Shown here in pieces: positions 16,508 through 24,602 of a stretch of 64,000 nucleotides of DNA. The notes below the pieces were generated by a model. It searched no databases. It was given only the letters and a program-made list of their open reading frames with translations, and was not told the origin of the DNA. A program made the position numbers and the translations under genes. How positions within the stretch are numbered: position 1 is the first letter of the stretch; each line of letters starts with the position of its first letter. Source of the stretch: Limosilactobacillus ingluviei DSM 15946 (GTDB taxonomy: Bacteria; Bacillota; Bacilli; Lactobacillales; Lactobacillaceae); contig NZ_AZFK01000087.1 of the NCBI RefSeq assembly GCF_001435775.1, positions 1 through 64,000 on the forward strand. Direction: 5' to 3'.

Positions 16508-18277
16508 ATGAATCTGCACCCGGATTATTTATTAAATGACATCAATGAACCGCAAGATTTAAAGCAGCTAAACTTAACGCAGCTGCAACAACTGGCCACG
16601 GAAATGCGCCAATTGGTCTTGGAGCGGGACAGTGCAATTGGTGGTCACGTAGGGCCAAATCTGGGCATTATGGAAGTCACCCTGGCTTTTCACTACGTGT
16701 TTGATTCCCCCCACGATAAAGTAATTTGGGATGTCTCCCATCAATCTTACCCCCACAAGATGTTGACGGGGCGGAAATTGGGCTTCTTAGATCCTGACCA
16801 TTACGGTGATGTGACCGGCTTTACCGCACCAGAAGAAAGCGACCATGACTTCTTTGAAATTGGTCACACTTCGACGTCAGTGGCGTTAGCCGTCGGAATG
16901 GCCCAAGCCCGGGATATGAGGGGCAAACAGGAAAATCTGGTGGCCGTGATTGGCGACGGTTCCTTAAGTGGGGGCCTGGCCTTTGAAGGCCTTAATAACG
17001 CCGCTAAACTCCATTCCAACTTGATTATCGTTGTCAATGACAACCAGAATTCCATTGCCCCCAACCAAGGGGGCCTGTACGAAGGGTTGGCTGAGTTACG
17101 GAAAACAGCCGGGCAAAGTGCCAACAACTTATTCAAATTTATGGGGCTGGATTACCGCTACGTGGCTGACGGAAATGACTTGGCCACCATGATTGAAACT
17201 TTCCGGGCCGTTAAAGACATTGACCACCCGATTGTCTTGCACGTGGTCACCCAAAAAGGGGCTGGCTATGCCCCCGCTGAAGCAGCACCCGAACGTTATC
17301 ACTGGCGCGCCCCGTTTGATCTGACCAGTGGGGAAGATCGGCAAGCCGCACCGCAAGAATCCTATTCGGCAGCGATTATTGACGAATTACTCCAGCAAGT
17401 CGAAGCTGGGGTCCCAATTGCGGCCATTACGGCGGGGATCCCGGGCGCCTTTGACCTTCACCGGTTTGAAAAGCAATACCCAGCCCATTATTTTGACGTC
17501 GGCATTGCCGAGCAAATGTCGGTGACCTCAGCGGTGGCAATGGCTCAAGCCGGGATTCGGCCAGTTGTGTTTGAAAGCAGTACCTTCTTGCAACGGGCGT
17601 ACGACCAATTAGTGCACGACATGGCTTTAAACAGTGTCCCCGTGGTTATGATTGTGCGGGGAGGAACGATTAGTGCCGGTTCTGCAACGCACCAAGGCAG
17701 CTTTGACATTTCTTACCTTAGCAGCCTGCCAAACATTGAGTACTTGGCCCCGACCAGCGTAGAAGAAATGCTTTCGATGTTGCGGTGGGCAATTTCACAA
17801 ACTGAAGTTCCCGTTGTCATCCGCCAACCGGAAAAAGCGGTCTTACACCGTCCGGCGACGCAAACTGATTACAGCAACATTGATTACGAAATTGCCCACC
17901 AGGGCAGCGAAGTCGCGGTCATGGCCGTGGGTGATTTCTGGACGCTGGGTGAAGAAGTTGTGGCACAATTAAAGCGCAAGTTAAACATTGATGCCAGTCT
18001 GATCAATCCAAAATCATTAACCAATATTGACCGTGAAGACCTGCATTATTTGCAAGAACAACACGACTTAGTGGTCACCTTGGAGGATGGCAACTTAAGC
18101 GGTGGCTTTGGCGAAATGATTGCCCGCTACTTCGGGGCTACCAACATTAAAACCCTTAACTTTGGCGCGCCGCGTGAATTTGCGGATAATGTGCCTGCCG
18201 AAGTCTTGGCCGAATGGTACCACTTGACGCCGGAACAAATTGTTGATGATATCGAGCGGGTGTTACATTCAATGTAA
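16508..18277 (+). CDS. dxs: 1-deoxy-D-xylulose-5-phosphate synthase-like thiamine diphosphate enzyme
   Basis: A 589-residue transketolase-superfamily protein. The ThDP-binding motif GDGSLSGGLAFEGLNNA is complete, VIWDVSHQSYPHKMLTGR is the DXS N-terminal block, and FDVGIAEQMSVTSAVAMA is the pyrimidine domain. DXS condenses pyruvate and glyceraldehyde 3-phosphate. It is somewhat shorter than typical DXS (about 620). No other MEP-pathway gene is here, and a thiolase that can feed the mevalonate route lies at 32039-33214. Lactobacilli make isoprenoids by mevalonate, so this copy may serve thiamine or pyridoxal precursors, or another acyloin reaction (inference). Confidence 0.82.
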   Translation: MNLHPDYLLNDINEPQDLKQLNLTQLQQLATEMRQLVLERDSAIGGHVGPNLGIMEVTLAFHYVFDSPHDKVIWDVSHQSYPHKMLTGRKLGFLDPDHYGDVTGFTAPEESDHDFFEIGHTSTSVALAVGMAQARDMRGKQENLVAVIGDGSLSGGLAFEGLNNAAKLHSNLIIVVNDNQNSIAPNQGGLYEGLAELRKTAGQSANNLFKFMGLDYRYVADGNDLATMIETFRAVKDIDHPIVLHVVTQKGAGYAPAEAAPERYHWRAPFDLTSGEDRQAAPQESYSAAIIDELLQQVEAGVPIAAITAGIPGAFDLHRFEKQYPAHYFDVGIAEQMSVTSAVAMAQAGIRPVVFESSTFLQRAYDQLVHDMALNSVPVVMIVRGGTISAGSATHQGSFDISYLSSLPNIEYLAPTSVEEMLSMLRWAISQTEVPVVIRQPEKAVLHRPATQTDYSNIDYEIAHQGSEVAVMAVGDFWTLGEEVVAQLKRKLNIDASLINPKSLTNIDREDLHYLQEQHDLVVTLEDGNLSGGFGEMIARYFGATNIKTLNFGAPREFADNVPAEVLAEWYHLTPEQIVDDIERVLHSM

Positions 18278-18306
18278 CGGAATTCTGAGAAAGTTATCAT
18301 TTTTAC

Positions 18307-18335
18307 TTGTCAAGAGTTCTTTCTAATGGTATCCT
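18307..18335 (+). promoter_or_regulatory. promoter of the leader peptide/permease transcript
   Basis: TTGTCA (18307-18312), a 17-nt spacer and TATCCT (18330-18335). It places the transcript start shortly before the AAAGGAGG of the leader peptide. Confidence 0.6.
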
Positions 18336-18371
18336 AATAATCGTAAATTACCACCAAAGGAGGAAGTAGCC

Positions 18372-18446
18372 ATGTCAAGTCACGTCAGTTTATTTGTTGC
18401 GAGCCAAACTACTTCCACCTCAACCACAACAACACTTGTGGGTTGA
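18372..18446 (+). CDS. 24-residue Thr/Ser-rich leader peptide
   Basis: A tiny reading frame (ATG 18372, TGA 18444-18446) with a near-perfect ribosome binding site AAAGGAGG 8 nt upstream. Residues 13-21 read TTSTSTTTT: seven Thr and two Ser codons in a row. The Thr codons (CAACCACAA, 18421-18429) can pair with TTGTGGGTTG (18436-18445) at the end of the frame. A strong terminator follows 40 nt later and then an amino-acid permease gene. This is the layout of a transcription attenuator that senses charged tRNA-Thr (or tRNA-Ser) by ribosome stalling. The mechanism is inferred; the frame, codons and hairpins are visible. Confidence 0.78.
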   Translation: MSSHVSLFVASQTTSTSTTTTLVG

Positions 18447-18485
18447 GGGATTTTGCGGTGGATTAAATAGCGTTAATCAAACCAA

Positions 18486-18536
18486 GCCAGATCTTTCAGC
18501 CGATTGTTTTCAAAGAGGTGGAAGATCTGGCTTTTT
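18486..18536 (+). terminator. attenuator terminator before the permease
   Basis: GCCAGATCTTTC pairs with GGAAGATCTGGC (GU at one position), followed by TTTTT. It lies between the leader peptide and the permease start, so it must be read through for permease expression. A GATTAA/TTAATC hairpin (18462-18479) and the CAAACCAAG segment (18478-18486), which is partly complementary to CTTGTGGGTTG, could act as the antiterminator. Confidence 0.85.
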
Positions 18537-18566
18537 AGCGTCAAGAGAAGAAACGAGGGGATTTTG

Positions 18567-19946
18567 ATGGATAAGCAAGGAAAACAGCTTAAGCGTTCCA
18601 TGACGCCTGGGCAAATGGAAATGATTGCGATCGGGGGGACGATTGGGTCCGGGTTGTTCATGGGGGCCACGTCCACGATCAAATGGGCCGGTCCATCGGT
18701 ATTGTTGGCCTACGCCTTTGTCGGCATGGTCTTATACGGTGTGATGCGGGCCTTAGGGGAGCTGGTTTACCTGAAGCCGGGGACGGGTTCGTTTGCTGAT
18801 TACGGGGCTGAGTATATTCACCCGGTGGCAGGTTACGTGGTCAAGTGGAGCAATATTTTCCAATTCATTATTGTGGGGATTTCTGACATTATCGCAATGA
18901 GTCAGTACCTTAATTATTGGTGGCCGAATTTACCGGATTGGATCTCCGGAATTGTGATGATTGTCATTTTGACCTTGGCCAACCTTGCCTCAGCTAAAGC
19001 GTACGGCCGCTTGGAATTCTGGTTTGCCATGATCAAAGTGGTCACGATCATCTTCATGATCATTGTTGGTTTGTTAGTGATCACCGTCGGCTTGGGTAAC
19101 CATTGGCACCCCGTTGGCATTAGTAATCTTTGGACGCATGGGGGCTTCTTCCCGAATGGCTTAAAGGGCTTTGTCTTTGCCATGGCCGTGATTGCGGGTT
19201 CGTATCAAGGGGTTGAACTGCTGGGGATTACGGCCGGCGAATCAGCTTCACCCCGCCATGCCATTGTTAAATCGGTTAAGTCCGTGCTGTGGCGGATTTT
19301 GATCTTCTACATTGGCGCGATCTTTGTAATTGTTTCGATCTACCCATGGAATCAATTAACGGCCGTTGGCTCACCATTCGTAGAAACCTTTACGAAGGTT
19401 GGGATTACGGGGGCCGCTGGGATCATTAACTTCGTCGTATTGACGGCCGCGTTATCCGGGGCAAACTCGGGGATTTACTCCGCCAGCCGGATGCTGTTTA
19501 AGCTCTCCGTCGACAAAGAAGTGCCGGCCTTCTTCAGCAAGTTGTCGAAACGGGTGGTGCCAAACATCGCGATCTTAACGATTTCGTTCTGGATCTTCGT
19601 GGGTTTTGTAGTCAACTTTGTCTTAACTTCAATTAACTCGGCTTCTTCCAACCTGTTCGTAATTGTTTACTCATCCAGTGTCTTGCCTGGGATGGTGCCG
19701 TGGTTTGTAATCTTATTGGCAGAATTAAAATACCGCCAGCAAAACCCGCAGGATTTAGTCGACCATCCCTTCAAAGTTCCGCTGTTCCCGTACTACAATT
19801 ACTTTGCCTTGTTGGCCTTAACCGTGATTGTGCTCTTTATGTTTATCAATCCGGATACCCGCGTTTCCGTTTCGGTCGGGGTAATCTTCTTAGCCGTGAT
19901 TATCGCCTTGTTCTTCGCACGCCATAATCACAAGGCCCAAGCTTAA
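18567..19946 (+). CDS. amino-acid permease (AAT/APC family), candidate threonine/serine transporter
   Basis: A 459-residue proton symporter with 12 predicted membrane helices. The family signature IAIGGTIGSGLFMGATSTI is at residues 19-37 and SGANSGIYSASRML is near 300. It belongs to the amino-acid transporter branch that includes AroP, GabP and SerP. The start is ATG 18567 after CGAGGGG; earlier in-frame codons fall within the terminator. The upstream Thr/Ser leader peptide and terminator suggest that the transported amino acid is Thr and/or Ser (inference from regulation, not from the protein). A terminator follows at 19956-19988. Confidence 0.85.
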   Translation: MDKQGKQLKRSMTPGQMEMIAIGGTIGSGLFMGATSTIKWAGPSVLLAYAFVGMVLYGVMRALGELVYLKPGTGSFADYGAEYIHPVAGYVVKWSNIFQFIIVGISDIIAMSQYLNYWWPNLPDWISGIVMIVILTLANLASAKAYGRLEFWFAMIKVVTIIFMIIVGLLVITVGLGNHWHPVGISNLWTHGGFFPNGLKGFVFAMAVIAGSYQGVELLGITAGESASPRHAIVKSVKSVLWRILIFYIGAIFVIVSIYPWNQLTAVGSPFVETFTKVGITGAAGIINFVVLTAALSGANSGIYSASRMLFKLSVDKEVPAFFSKLSKRVVPNIAILTISFWIFVGFVVNFVLTSINSASSNLFVIVYSSSVLPGMVPWFVILLAELKYRQQNPQDLVDHPFKVPLFPYYNYFALLALTVIVLFMFINPDTRVSVSVGVIFLAVIIALFFARHNHKAQA

Positions 19947-19955
19947 TATTTTTTA

Positions 19956-19988
19956 AAGTGTCGTTCCCCAGTGGAAGGCACTTTTTTC
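19956..19988 (+). terminator. terminator of the permease
   Basis: AAGTGTCGTTCC pairs with GGAAGGCACTT, followed by TTTTT. Confidence 0.8.
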
Positions 19989-20061
19989 TTTTGCGAATGA
20001 ACGTTCCAAAGGCCCCTAGCTATGATAAAATGTTAATAAGAAAGGCAAAAGGAGAAAGCAC

Positions 20062-20955
20062 ATGAAACGAAAATTCCGCAAATTTTGGCATTGGCTCGTG
20101 GTCTTCGCAATTTTGTTCGCGGTGGCGGCCGCGTTTGAACAGCCAACAGATCACGCGGCAACCAGCAACCAGTCGACAACCCAGGCTAGTTCGAATAAAC
20201 TAACCGCGCTGATCAATAATTTTTCGACGGGCTGGCACCAACGTTCGAGTCAAACCACCAGCAATTCGATGACGCCGCCGAACCAAACCTTGGCTAGTTC
20301 TGTCTTAACGCCAACCGTCCGGCAGCAAGTGGGCGGTGAATTAACTTGGAACGGCCATGGGGCGTTTATTGTCAATAATAACCAAACCAAACTGAAGGCT
20401 AACATTACCAGTGCACCCTACGCCGTGAATCGCTTAGACCAACTTGGTCGTGCTTGGCAGGGAGACGCGTGGCTTAACAAAACCACGCGGCAGTACCGGA
20501 ACCGCAGTGAGACTGGCAATGGCGCTACCGATTGGAAGCCCGCTGGCTTCTTACAGGCGACCCATTTAACCAATGGGCCCAGCCATGCTTATGATCGGGG
20601 CCACCTCTTGGGGTATGCCTTGGTCGGGGGGCTCCGCGGTTTCGATGCCTCGGAGGCCAATCCAAAAAATATTGCGACCCAAACGGCGTGGGCCAATGAA
20701 GCCCGCAGTCAAACGGCCACGGGGCAAAACTACTACGAAGGATTGGTTCGCCAAGCGCTGGACCGGGGCAAACAAGTCCGTTACCGGGTAACGAATATCT
20801 ATGATGGCAATAATAAAGTACCCGCGGGCGCGCATTTAGAAGCCAAAAGTAAGGACGGCAGCCTGCAATTTAATGTTTTCGTCCCGAACGTGCAACGCAA
20901 CATTCGCATCAATTACGCAACTGGGGCAGTCAGTTTAGCAAACCAGTCGGATTAA
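20062..20955 (+). CDS. secreted or membrane-anchored DNA/RNA non-specific endonuclease
   Basis: A 297-residue protein with an N-terminal signal/anchor (residues 9-25), a Ser/Thr/Gln-rich linker to about residue 85 and a beta-beta-alpha metal nuclease domain. The active-site motif DRGH is at 178-181 and the metal-binding Asn region EANPKNIATQTAWAN at 198-212, as in EndA/NucA-type nucleases. Such enzymes degrade external DNA or process it during uptake. The ribosome binding site is AAAGGAG. It has its own terminator and is followed by the PLD-like/ATPase gene. No competence genes are nearby. Confidence 0.88.
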   Translation: MKRKFRKFWHWLVVFAILFAVAAAFEQPTDHAATSNQSTTQASSNKLTALINNFSTGWHQRSSQTTSNSMTPPNQTLASSVLTPTVRQQVGGELTWNGHGAFIVNNNQTKLKANITSAPYAVNRLDQLGRAWQGDAWLNKTTRQYRNRSETGNGATDWKPAGFLQATHLTNGPSHAYDRGHLLGYALVGGLRGFDASEANPKNIATQTAWANEARSQTATGQNYYEGLVRQALDRGKQVRYRVTNIYDGNNKVPAGAHLEAKSKDGSLQFNVFVPNVQRNIRINYATGAVSLANQSD

Positions 20956-20965
20956 TCTTTTACGG

Positions 20966-20992
20966 GCGTGACTTTTTGGTCACGCTTTTTTC
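20966..20992 (+). terminator. terminator of the nuclease gene
   Basis: GCGTGAC pairs with GTCACGC across a T-rich loop, followed by TTTTTT. Confidence 0.85.
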
Positions 20993-21095
20993 TTTTACCT
21001 CCGCCATCAGCGGCGAAACGTTGAGCCCCGCCGGTAAATGTAGTAAAGTTAAAGTAATAGCTTACGTAAAAAATCATGATTGGAGCGGCGTTGTG

Positions 21096-23405
21096 ATGGC
21101 AACCGAAATTGAAACTTCATCCGCAAACAAACGGATTCACGTGGTACATAACCACCAAAATCAAACAATGAGTATTTCCGAAATCTTTGATGCGCAGACT
21201 TACCCGCAACTAACGGCTGTGACGGGGCAGTTGAGTGCGGCGTTTTTAAATCGCTATTTAAATGAGTTTGTGCAGCTGGAAATTGCCTTAGGGTCACCTT
21301 CATCGCCGCATCACTATACTTCAATGGAAACCATTACCAAGGATGCCTTGGCTACGGCAATGCTTGCGGTGGCCAATAAAGAGGCGACCCGCCTGTTTTT
21401 ACAACTGTCCAGTCAATTACAGGTGATGGCCTTGGCGGGAGTATTAAAAGTGGAAATGGCGCCCGCCCAAGCGGTGCACTCCCGTTTTTACCTCCTGGCC
21501 AATCCGCAAACCGGCCAAACCCGGGTGGTCTTAGGATCGATTGATTTAACGGAGCCGTCTTTTGACCCCAATTACAACCGGTTTGAAGAAATTCTGGTGT
21601 TTGACAACGATCCCCTGTATGACAACTTATTGCAACACTTTAAGTTGGACTTGCGCCCAGTTCTGGTTTCTTATTTCTCCAATCACCTCCTGACCATGGC
21701 CGAAAATCAGCTGAAGGAACGCAAGCAGGCAGATCCGGAGGCTAAACAGGATAGTGTGATCATTTTGGCCAATGAGGCGACTGATCAGCTGGTTGAAAAA
21801 GAAATGACCGATTTATTGGTCACTGATTTACAACACCAATTGGACCGGCAATTACTACGAGCCGATACCACCCTGGGTATGCGGAACGTCACCTTAAATC
21901 GGTCGCGAGACCAAGAACAGGCCGAGCAAGCCATTAAGCAACGCGATATCGTTTTGAAACTGCAAAAGCAAGCCGTCTCACCCCGGGCAGCGCGGCCTAA
22001 AATCAAAGAGCGTGCCCAAATCGCCAAGCAGATCCAAGATGAAATGAAAGCAGCCGTATCGCCCCAAGATTTAGCCGTCGAAAAGAAGTACACTACTTTC
22101 TTGTATGATCGTCCCTTGGAACGCAACATTACCCATAACCATACGGGATTATATACCCCCAATGATACGGGTAGTTATCCGATTCCGTTTGGCCAGTTGG
22201 CAACGATTGCTCAAATCAAGCACAGCCTGCAGCAAATCGAAGCCGTAATGGAAGGCTACGCTCAATTTGTGGTTGACTATACGCCGGAATACGGTAAACG
22301 CTTCTATGAAGCAATCCTGTATGCGTTTACGGCGCCATTTTTGTGGGAGATTCGGGAAAAGGCCAGTTTGAACCCTGAGGATGGTAATGACATCCCCAAT
22401 TTCCTGATTCTGGGGGCCAGTGCTGGCTCCGGCAAGTCAACGTTACTCCGGATCATTAATCAATTAACCTGGGGGACCGATAAGTCGATGATCGACTTTG
22501 GGACCATTTACCCAATGAACGCTAACCAACGCAAGGCCAAAACCGTCCAGGCCTTGGAAAGTTACATGAAACAGGGCAGTACCTATCCGGTGCTAATCGA
22601 TGAAATTGAACCCTACTTCTTCCAACAACACCAGTACAGTCGGCGGCTGATCGTGGACACGATGAATCAATTGGTAAACAGTCCTAAACCCGTGGCGCCC
22701 CTGATTGGGACTACCAACTACAATTCGGGCTTTACTATGCAACGGGAAACGGCCCGGCGGACCTACTATTTGCAATTGGATAAGGTCATTGACGGGGAAA
22801 AGAAAGCGGCGGCCGCTAAATACATTTTTGGGGTCCGTCAAGATCTGGATAACGTTTTGTTTAAAGACTTCGTGGTCCGGATGGCCAGCCTACTAGAAGA
22901 TGATGGGACGCCATGGCGAATGTTTGATGCCAAAACTGGACAACTAGACTTCCTAGCAATGACGCGAAAGCTGTTCCGAGATTACTATAAGTTAGCGGAT
23001 TTGCCGCTACCGGCTTACTTTGCGGACGGCTTGTGCGATGACTTTGGCGAAAACACCCGCGCCAAATGGGCCAAACTGTACTTGGCCAAGGAAGAAGAAT
23101 TCCGCTTCCGGGCCGAAAAGAATAGTTTGATTTTTGATATTACCAAGTTAAACAGCTTTAACGGCTTTAGCAACGATGCCGTTGAAGAATACCGAAATGC
23201 CTTGCCGGTCGAGCTTTGTGTTGATGGCATCAACGGAAAAACTGGCAAATTTGTTGAAATTAAGGCCCCGGCGTTTTATAAGTGGATTGGGATTGATGAT
23301 CCACACCTTAAGCCGGCGGCAGAACCCACCCCAGCGACACCAGCAACCCCGGCGCCAACCGAAAAGAAAAAGAAAAAAGGCTTTTGGGCGCGCTTATTTG
23401 GTTAG
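21096..23405 (+). CDS. PLD-like domain plus P-loop ATPase protein with basic C-terminal tail (copy 1)
   Basis: A 769-residue protein of a family I cannot name. Residues 80-170 look like half a phospholipase D/HKD nuclease site, but degenerate: HSRFYLL (H128, R130 instead of K) and GSIDLT (D150 instead of N). Residues 200-320 are charged and helical. A linker ILYAFTAPFLWEIR (408-421) precedes a P-loop ATPase with Walker A GASAGSGKST (440-449) and Walker B VLIDEIE (499-505). The end is Pro/Ala-rich, then KKKKKGFWARLFG, a basic amphipathic tail that may bind membrane. A paralogue with a canonical HKD site is at 37159-39369. ATG 21096 follows TGGAG. The function is unknown; a DNA or membrane-linked stress or defence role is only a guess. 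Confidence 0.7.
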   Translation: MATEIETSSANKRIHVVHNHQNQTMSISEIFDAQTYPQLTAVTGQLSAAFLNRYLNEFVQLEIALGSPSSPHHYTSMETITKDALATAMLAVANKEATRLFLQLSSQLQVMALAGVLKVEMAPAQAVHSRFYLLANPQTGQTRVVLGSIDLTEPSFDPNYNRFEEILVFDNDPLYDNLLQHFKLDLRPVLVSYFSNHLLTMAENQLKERKQADPEAKQDSVIILANEATDQLVEKEMTDLLVTDLQHQLDRQLLRADTTLGMRNVTLNRSRDQEQAEQAIKQRDIVLKLQKQAVSPRAARPKIKERAQIAKQIQDEMKAAVSPQDLAVEKKYTTFLYDRPLERNITHNHTGLYTPNDTGSYPIPFGQLATIAQIKHSLQQIEAVMEGYAQFVVDYTPEYGKRFYEAILYAFTAPFLWEIREKASLNPEDGNDIPNFLILGASAGSGKSTLLRIINQLTWGTDKSMIDFGTIYPMNANQRKAKTVQALESYMKQGSTYPVLIDEIEPYFFQQHQYSRRLIVDTMNQLVNSPKPVAPLIGTTNYNSGFTMQRETARRTYYLQLDKVIDGEKKAAAAKYIFGVRQDLDNVLFKDFVVRMASLLEDDGTPWRMFDAKTGQLDFLAMTRKLFRDYYKLADLPLPAYFADGLCDDFGENTRAKWAKLYLAKEEEFRFRAEKNSLIFDITKLNSFNGFSNDAVEEYRNALPVELCVDGINGKTGKFVEIKAPAFYKWIGIDDPHLKPAAEPTPATPATPAPTEKKKKKGFWARLFG

Positions 23406-23437
23406 TCACCCCAGCCGCTCGTTAAGGAAGCGAGATT

Positions 23438-24295
23438 ATGCAACGACAATGGTTAAAAATGGCTCGGCGGGTCGGGATCAGTATCTTAGTGATCGCTTTG
23501 GCAGTGCAAGCTTATTTGTTGCGGGGCAGCCGGTTTACAAACGTCACCACGTTTGCCCCCACAGTCCAAACCACAAAGGTGCCAACCTTGCTGATTCCCG
23601 GGTGGGGTGGCAATACTTGGACTTACCAACGCTTCATCGATTACGCTGCGCGCCACCATTACGCGCAACACACCATGACGATCTGGGTCGCTCCCAGTGG
23701 TAAAGTAACGGTGAAGGGGCACGTCCAAGGGGTTAAAAATCCGCTCATCCAATTATTGTATACGTGGAATTATACTCCCACTTACCAAGGGCAAGTTAAA
23801 CAACTGACCCGGGTCTTGTTGCTGTTGGCGCGTGATTATCAGGTTCATGATCTAAACGTGGTGGCCCACTCGTATGGCGGTACTGAGTGGTTGCATGCGT
23901 ACATTGCCAATCCCCAGCTGCAACGCCAGCTTAATTTTCACCAGGTCATCTTGCTGGGCGTGCCCACTGATGAAAGCTTTGGGGCAAAAACGAAGTACAC
24001 CCAAACGCTTTTTAAACGGTCGGTGGATCCAGAATTTTTAAAGTTAACCCACCAGATTCAAACCGCCCATTTAGGGAGTGATGATTACCTTTATAATTGG
24101 ATGGGGCAAACCCAACCTGGCACGGACGGCGAGGTCCCAATTGTGCAATCAGAGATGTTGCGTTCCTTGATTAAAAACAAGCACGTTCATTACCACCAAC
24201 GCATTTTTCCAGCGACTAATCATATTCAGTTACACCAAAAGCCCACGATTTTGCGGCAAATTTGCCAAGTCCTGTGGGGGAAAGGAAACAGTTAA
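23438..24295 (+). CDS. membrane-anchored alpha/beta hydrolase, DUF915 type (second copy)
   Basis: A 285-residue protein with an N-terminal membrane segment (about 12-28) and an external hydrolase domain. VPTLLIPGWGGNTW is at 48-61 and the nucleophile elbow AHSYGG at 143-148 (Ser145). A late His (ATNHIQLH) could complete the triad. It is a paralogue of the protein encoded at 7128-8030 but diverged. It starts 33 nt after the PLD-like/ATPase gene and is followed 3 nt later by a small RHH-like gene, so the three may be one operon. The substrate is unknown, probably an ester or acyl group at the cell surface. Confidence 0.78.
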   Translation: MQRQWLKMARRVGISILVIALAVQAYLLRGSRFTNVTTFAPTVQTTKVPTLLIPGWGGNTWTYQRFIDYAARHHYAQHTMTIWVAPSGKVTVKGHVQGVKNPLIQLLYTWNYTPTYQGQVKQLTRVLLLLARDYQVHDLNVVAHSYGGTEWLHAYIANPQLQRQLNFHQVILLGVPTDESFGAKTKYTQTLFKRSVDPEFLKLTHQIQTAHLGSDDYLYNWMGQTQPGTDGEVPIVQSEMLRSLIKNKHVHYHQRIFPATNHIQLHQKPTILRQICQVLWGKGNS

Positions 24296-24297
24296 AA

Positions 24298-24477
24298 ATG
24301 ATCCAAGCATCAGTCCACAAAGAACCTGGCCAAGTAACCGGAATCATCTGGCGGGGCCCGACCGATTTGCAAACATACGCCGCGCTGAAAAGCTATGCGG
24401 CCGCAACTGACCAATCGGTGGCCGCTGCGGCTAAACAGTTGATTCAGTTGAGCCTAGCAAACCAATTGAACAAATAA
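24298..24477 (+). CDS. small ribbon-helix-helix-like protein
   Basis: A 59-residue protein starting at ATG 24298 behind GGGGGAAAGGA. The pattern GIIWRGPTDLQTYAALKSYA then DQSVAAAAKQLIQLSL fits one beta strand and two helices, as in CopG/Arc-type DNA-binding dimers. It could regulate the local operon. It could also be a small structural protein; similarity is by pattern only. The stop codon is part of the following terminator. Confidence 0.5.
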   Translation: MIQASVHKEPGQVTGIIWRGPTDLQTYAALKSYAAATDQSVAAAAKQLIQLSLANQLNK

Positions 24478-24515
24478 ACCGCTGGGGGCGAAAAAATCCC
24501 CGGCGGTTTATTTTT
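24475..24515 (+). terminator. terminator after the DUF915/RHH-like genes
   Basis: TAAACCGCTGGGG pairs with CCCCGGCGGTTTA, followed by TTTTT. Confidence 0.9.
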
Positions 24516-24602
24516 ACTAACAGATTTTTAGGGGAATTCTCCCGTTGATAGGGAAAGTGTGATAGAGTTAGTAAGTTGAGATAAAGGAAGGGGGGATGGT
24601 GA

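Noticed and set aside
18504-18566. Longer N-terminus of the permease starting at 18504
   Set aside because: Those codons run through the attenuator stem and T-run; ATG 18567 has a ribosome binding site and begins the conserved protein.
23176-23703. 175-codon plus-strand frame bridging the PLD-ATPase and DUF915 genes
   Set aside because: It is out of frame with two well-supported genes, lacks a ribosome binding site and has a low-complexity Arg-rich composition typical of a shadow frame.
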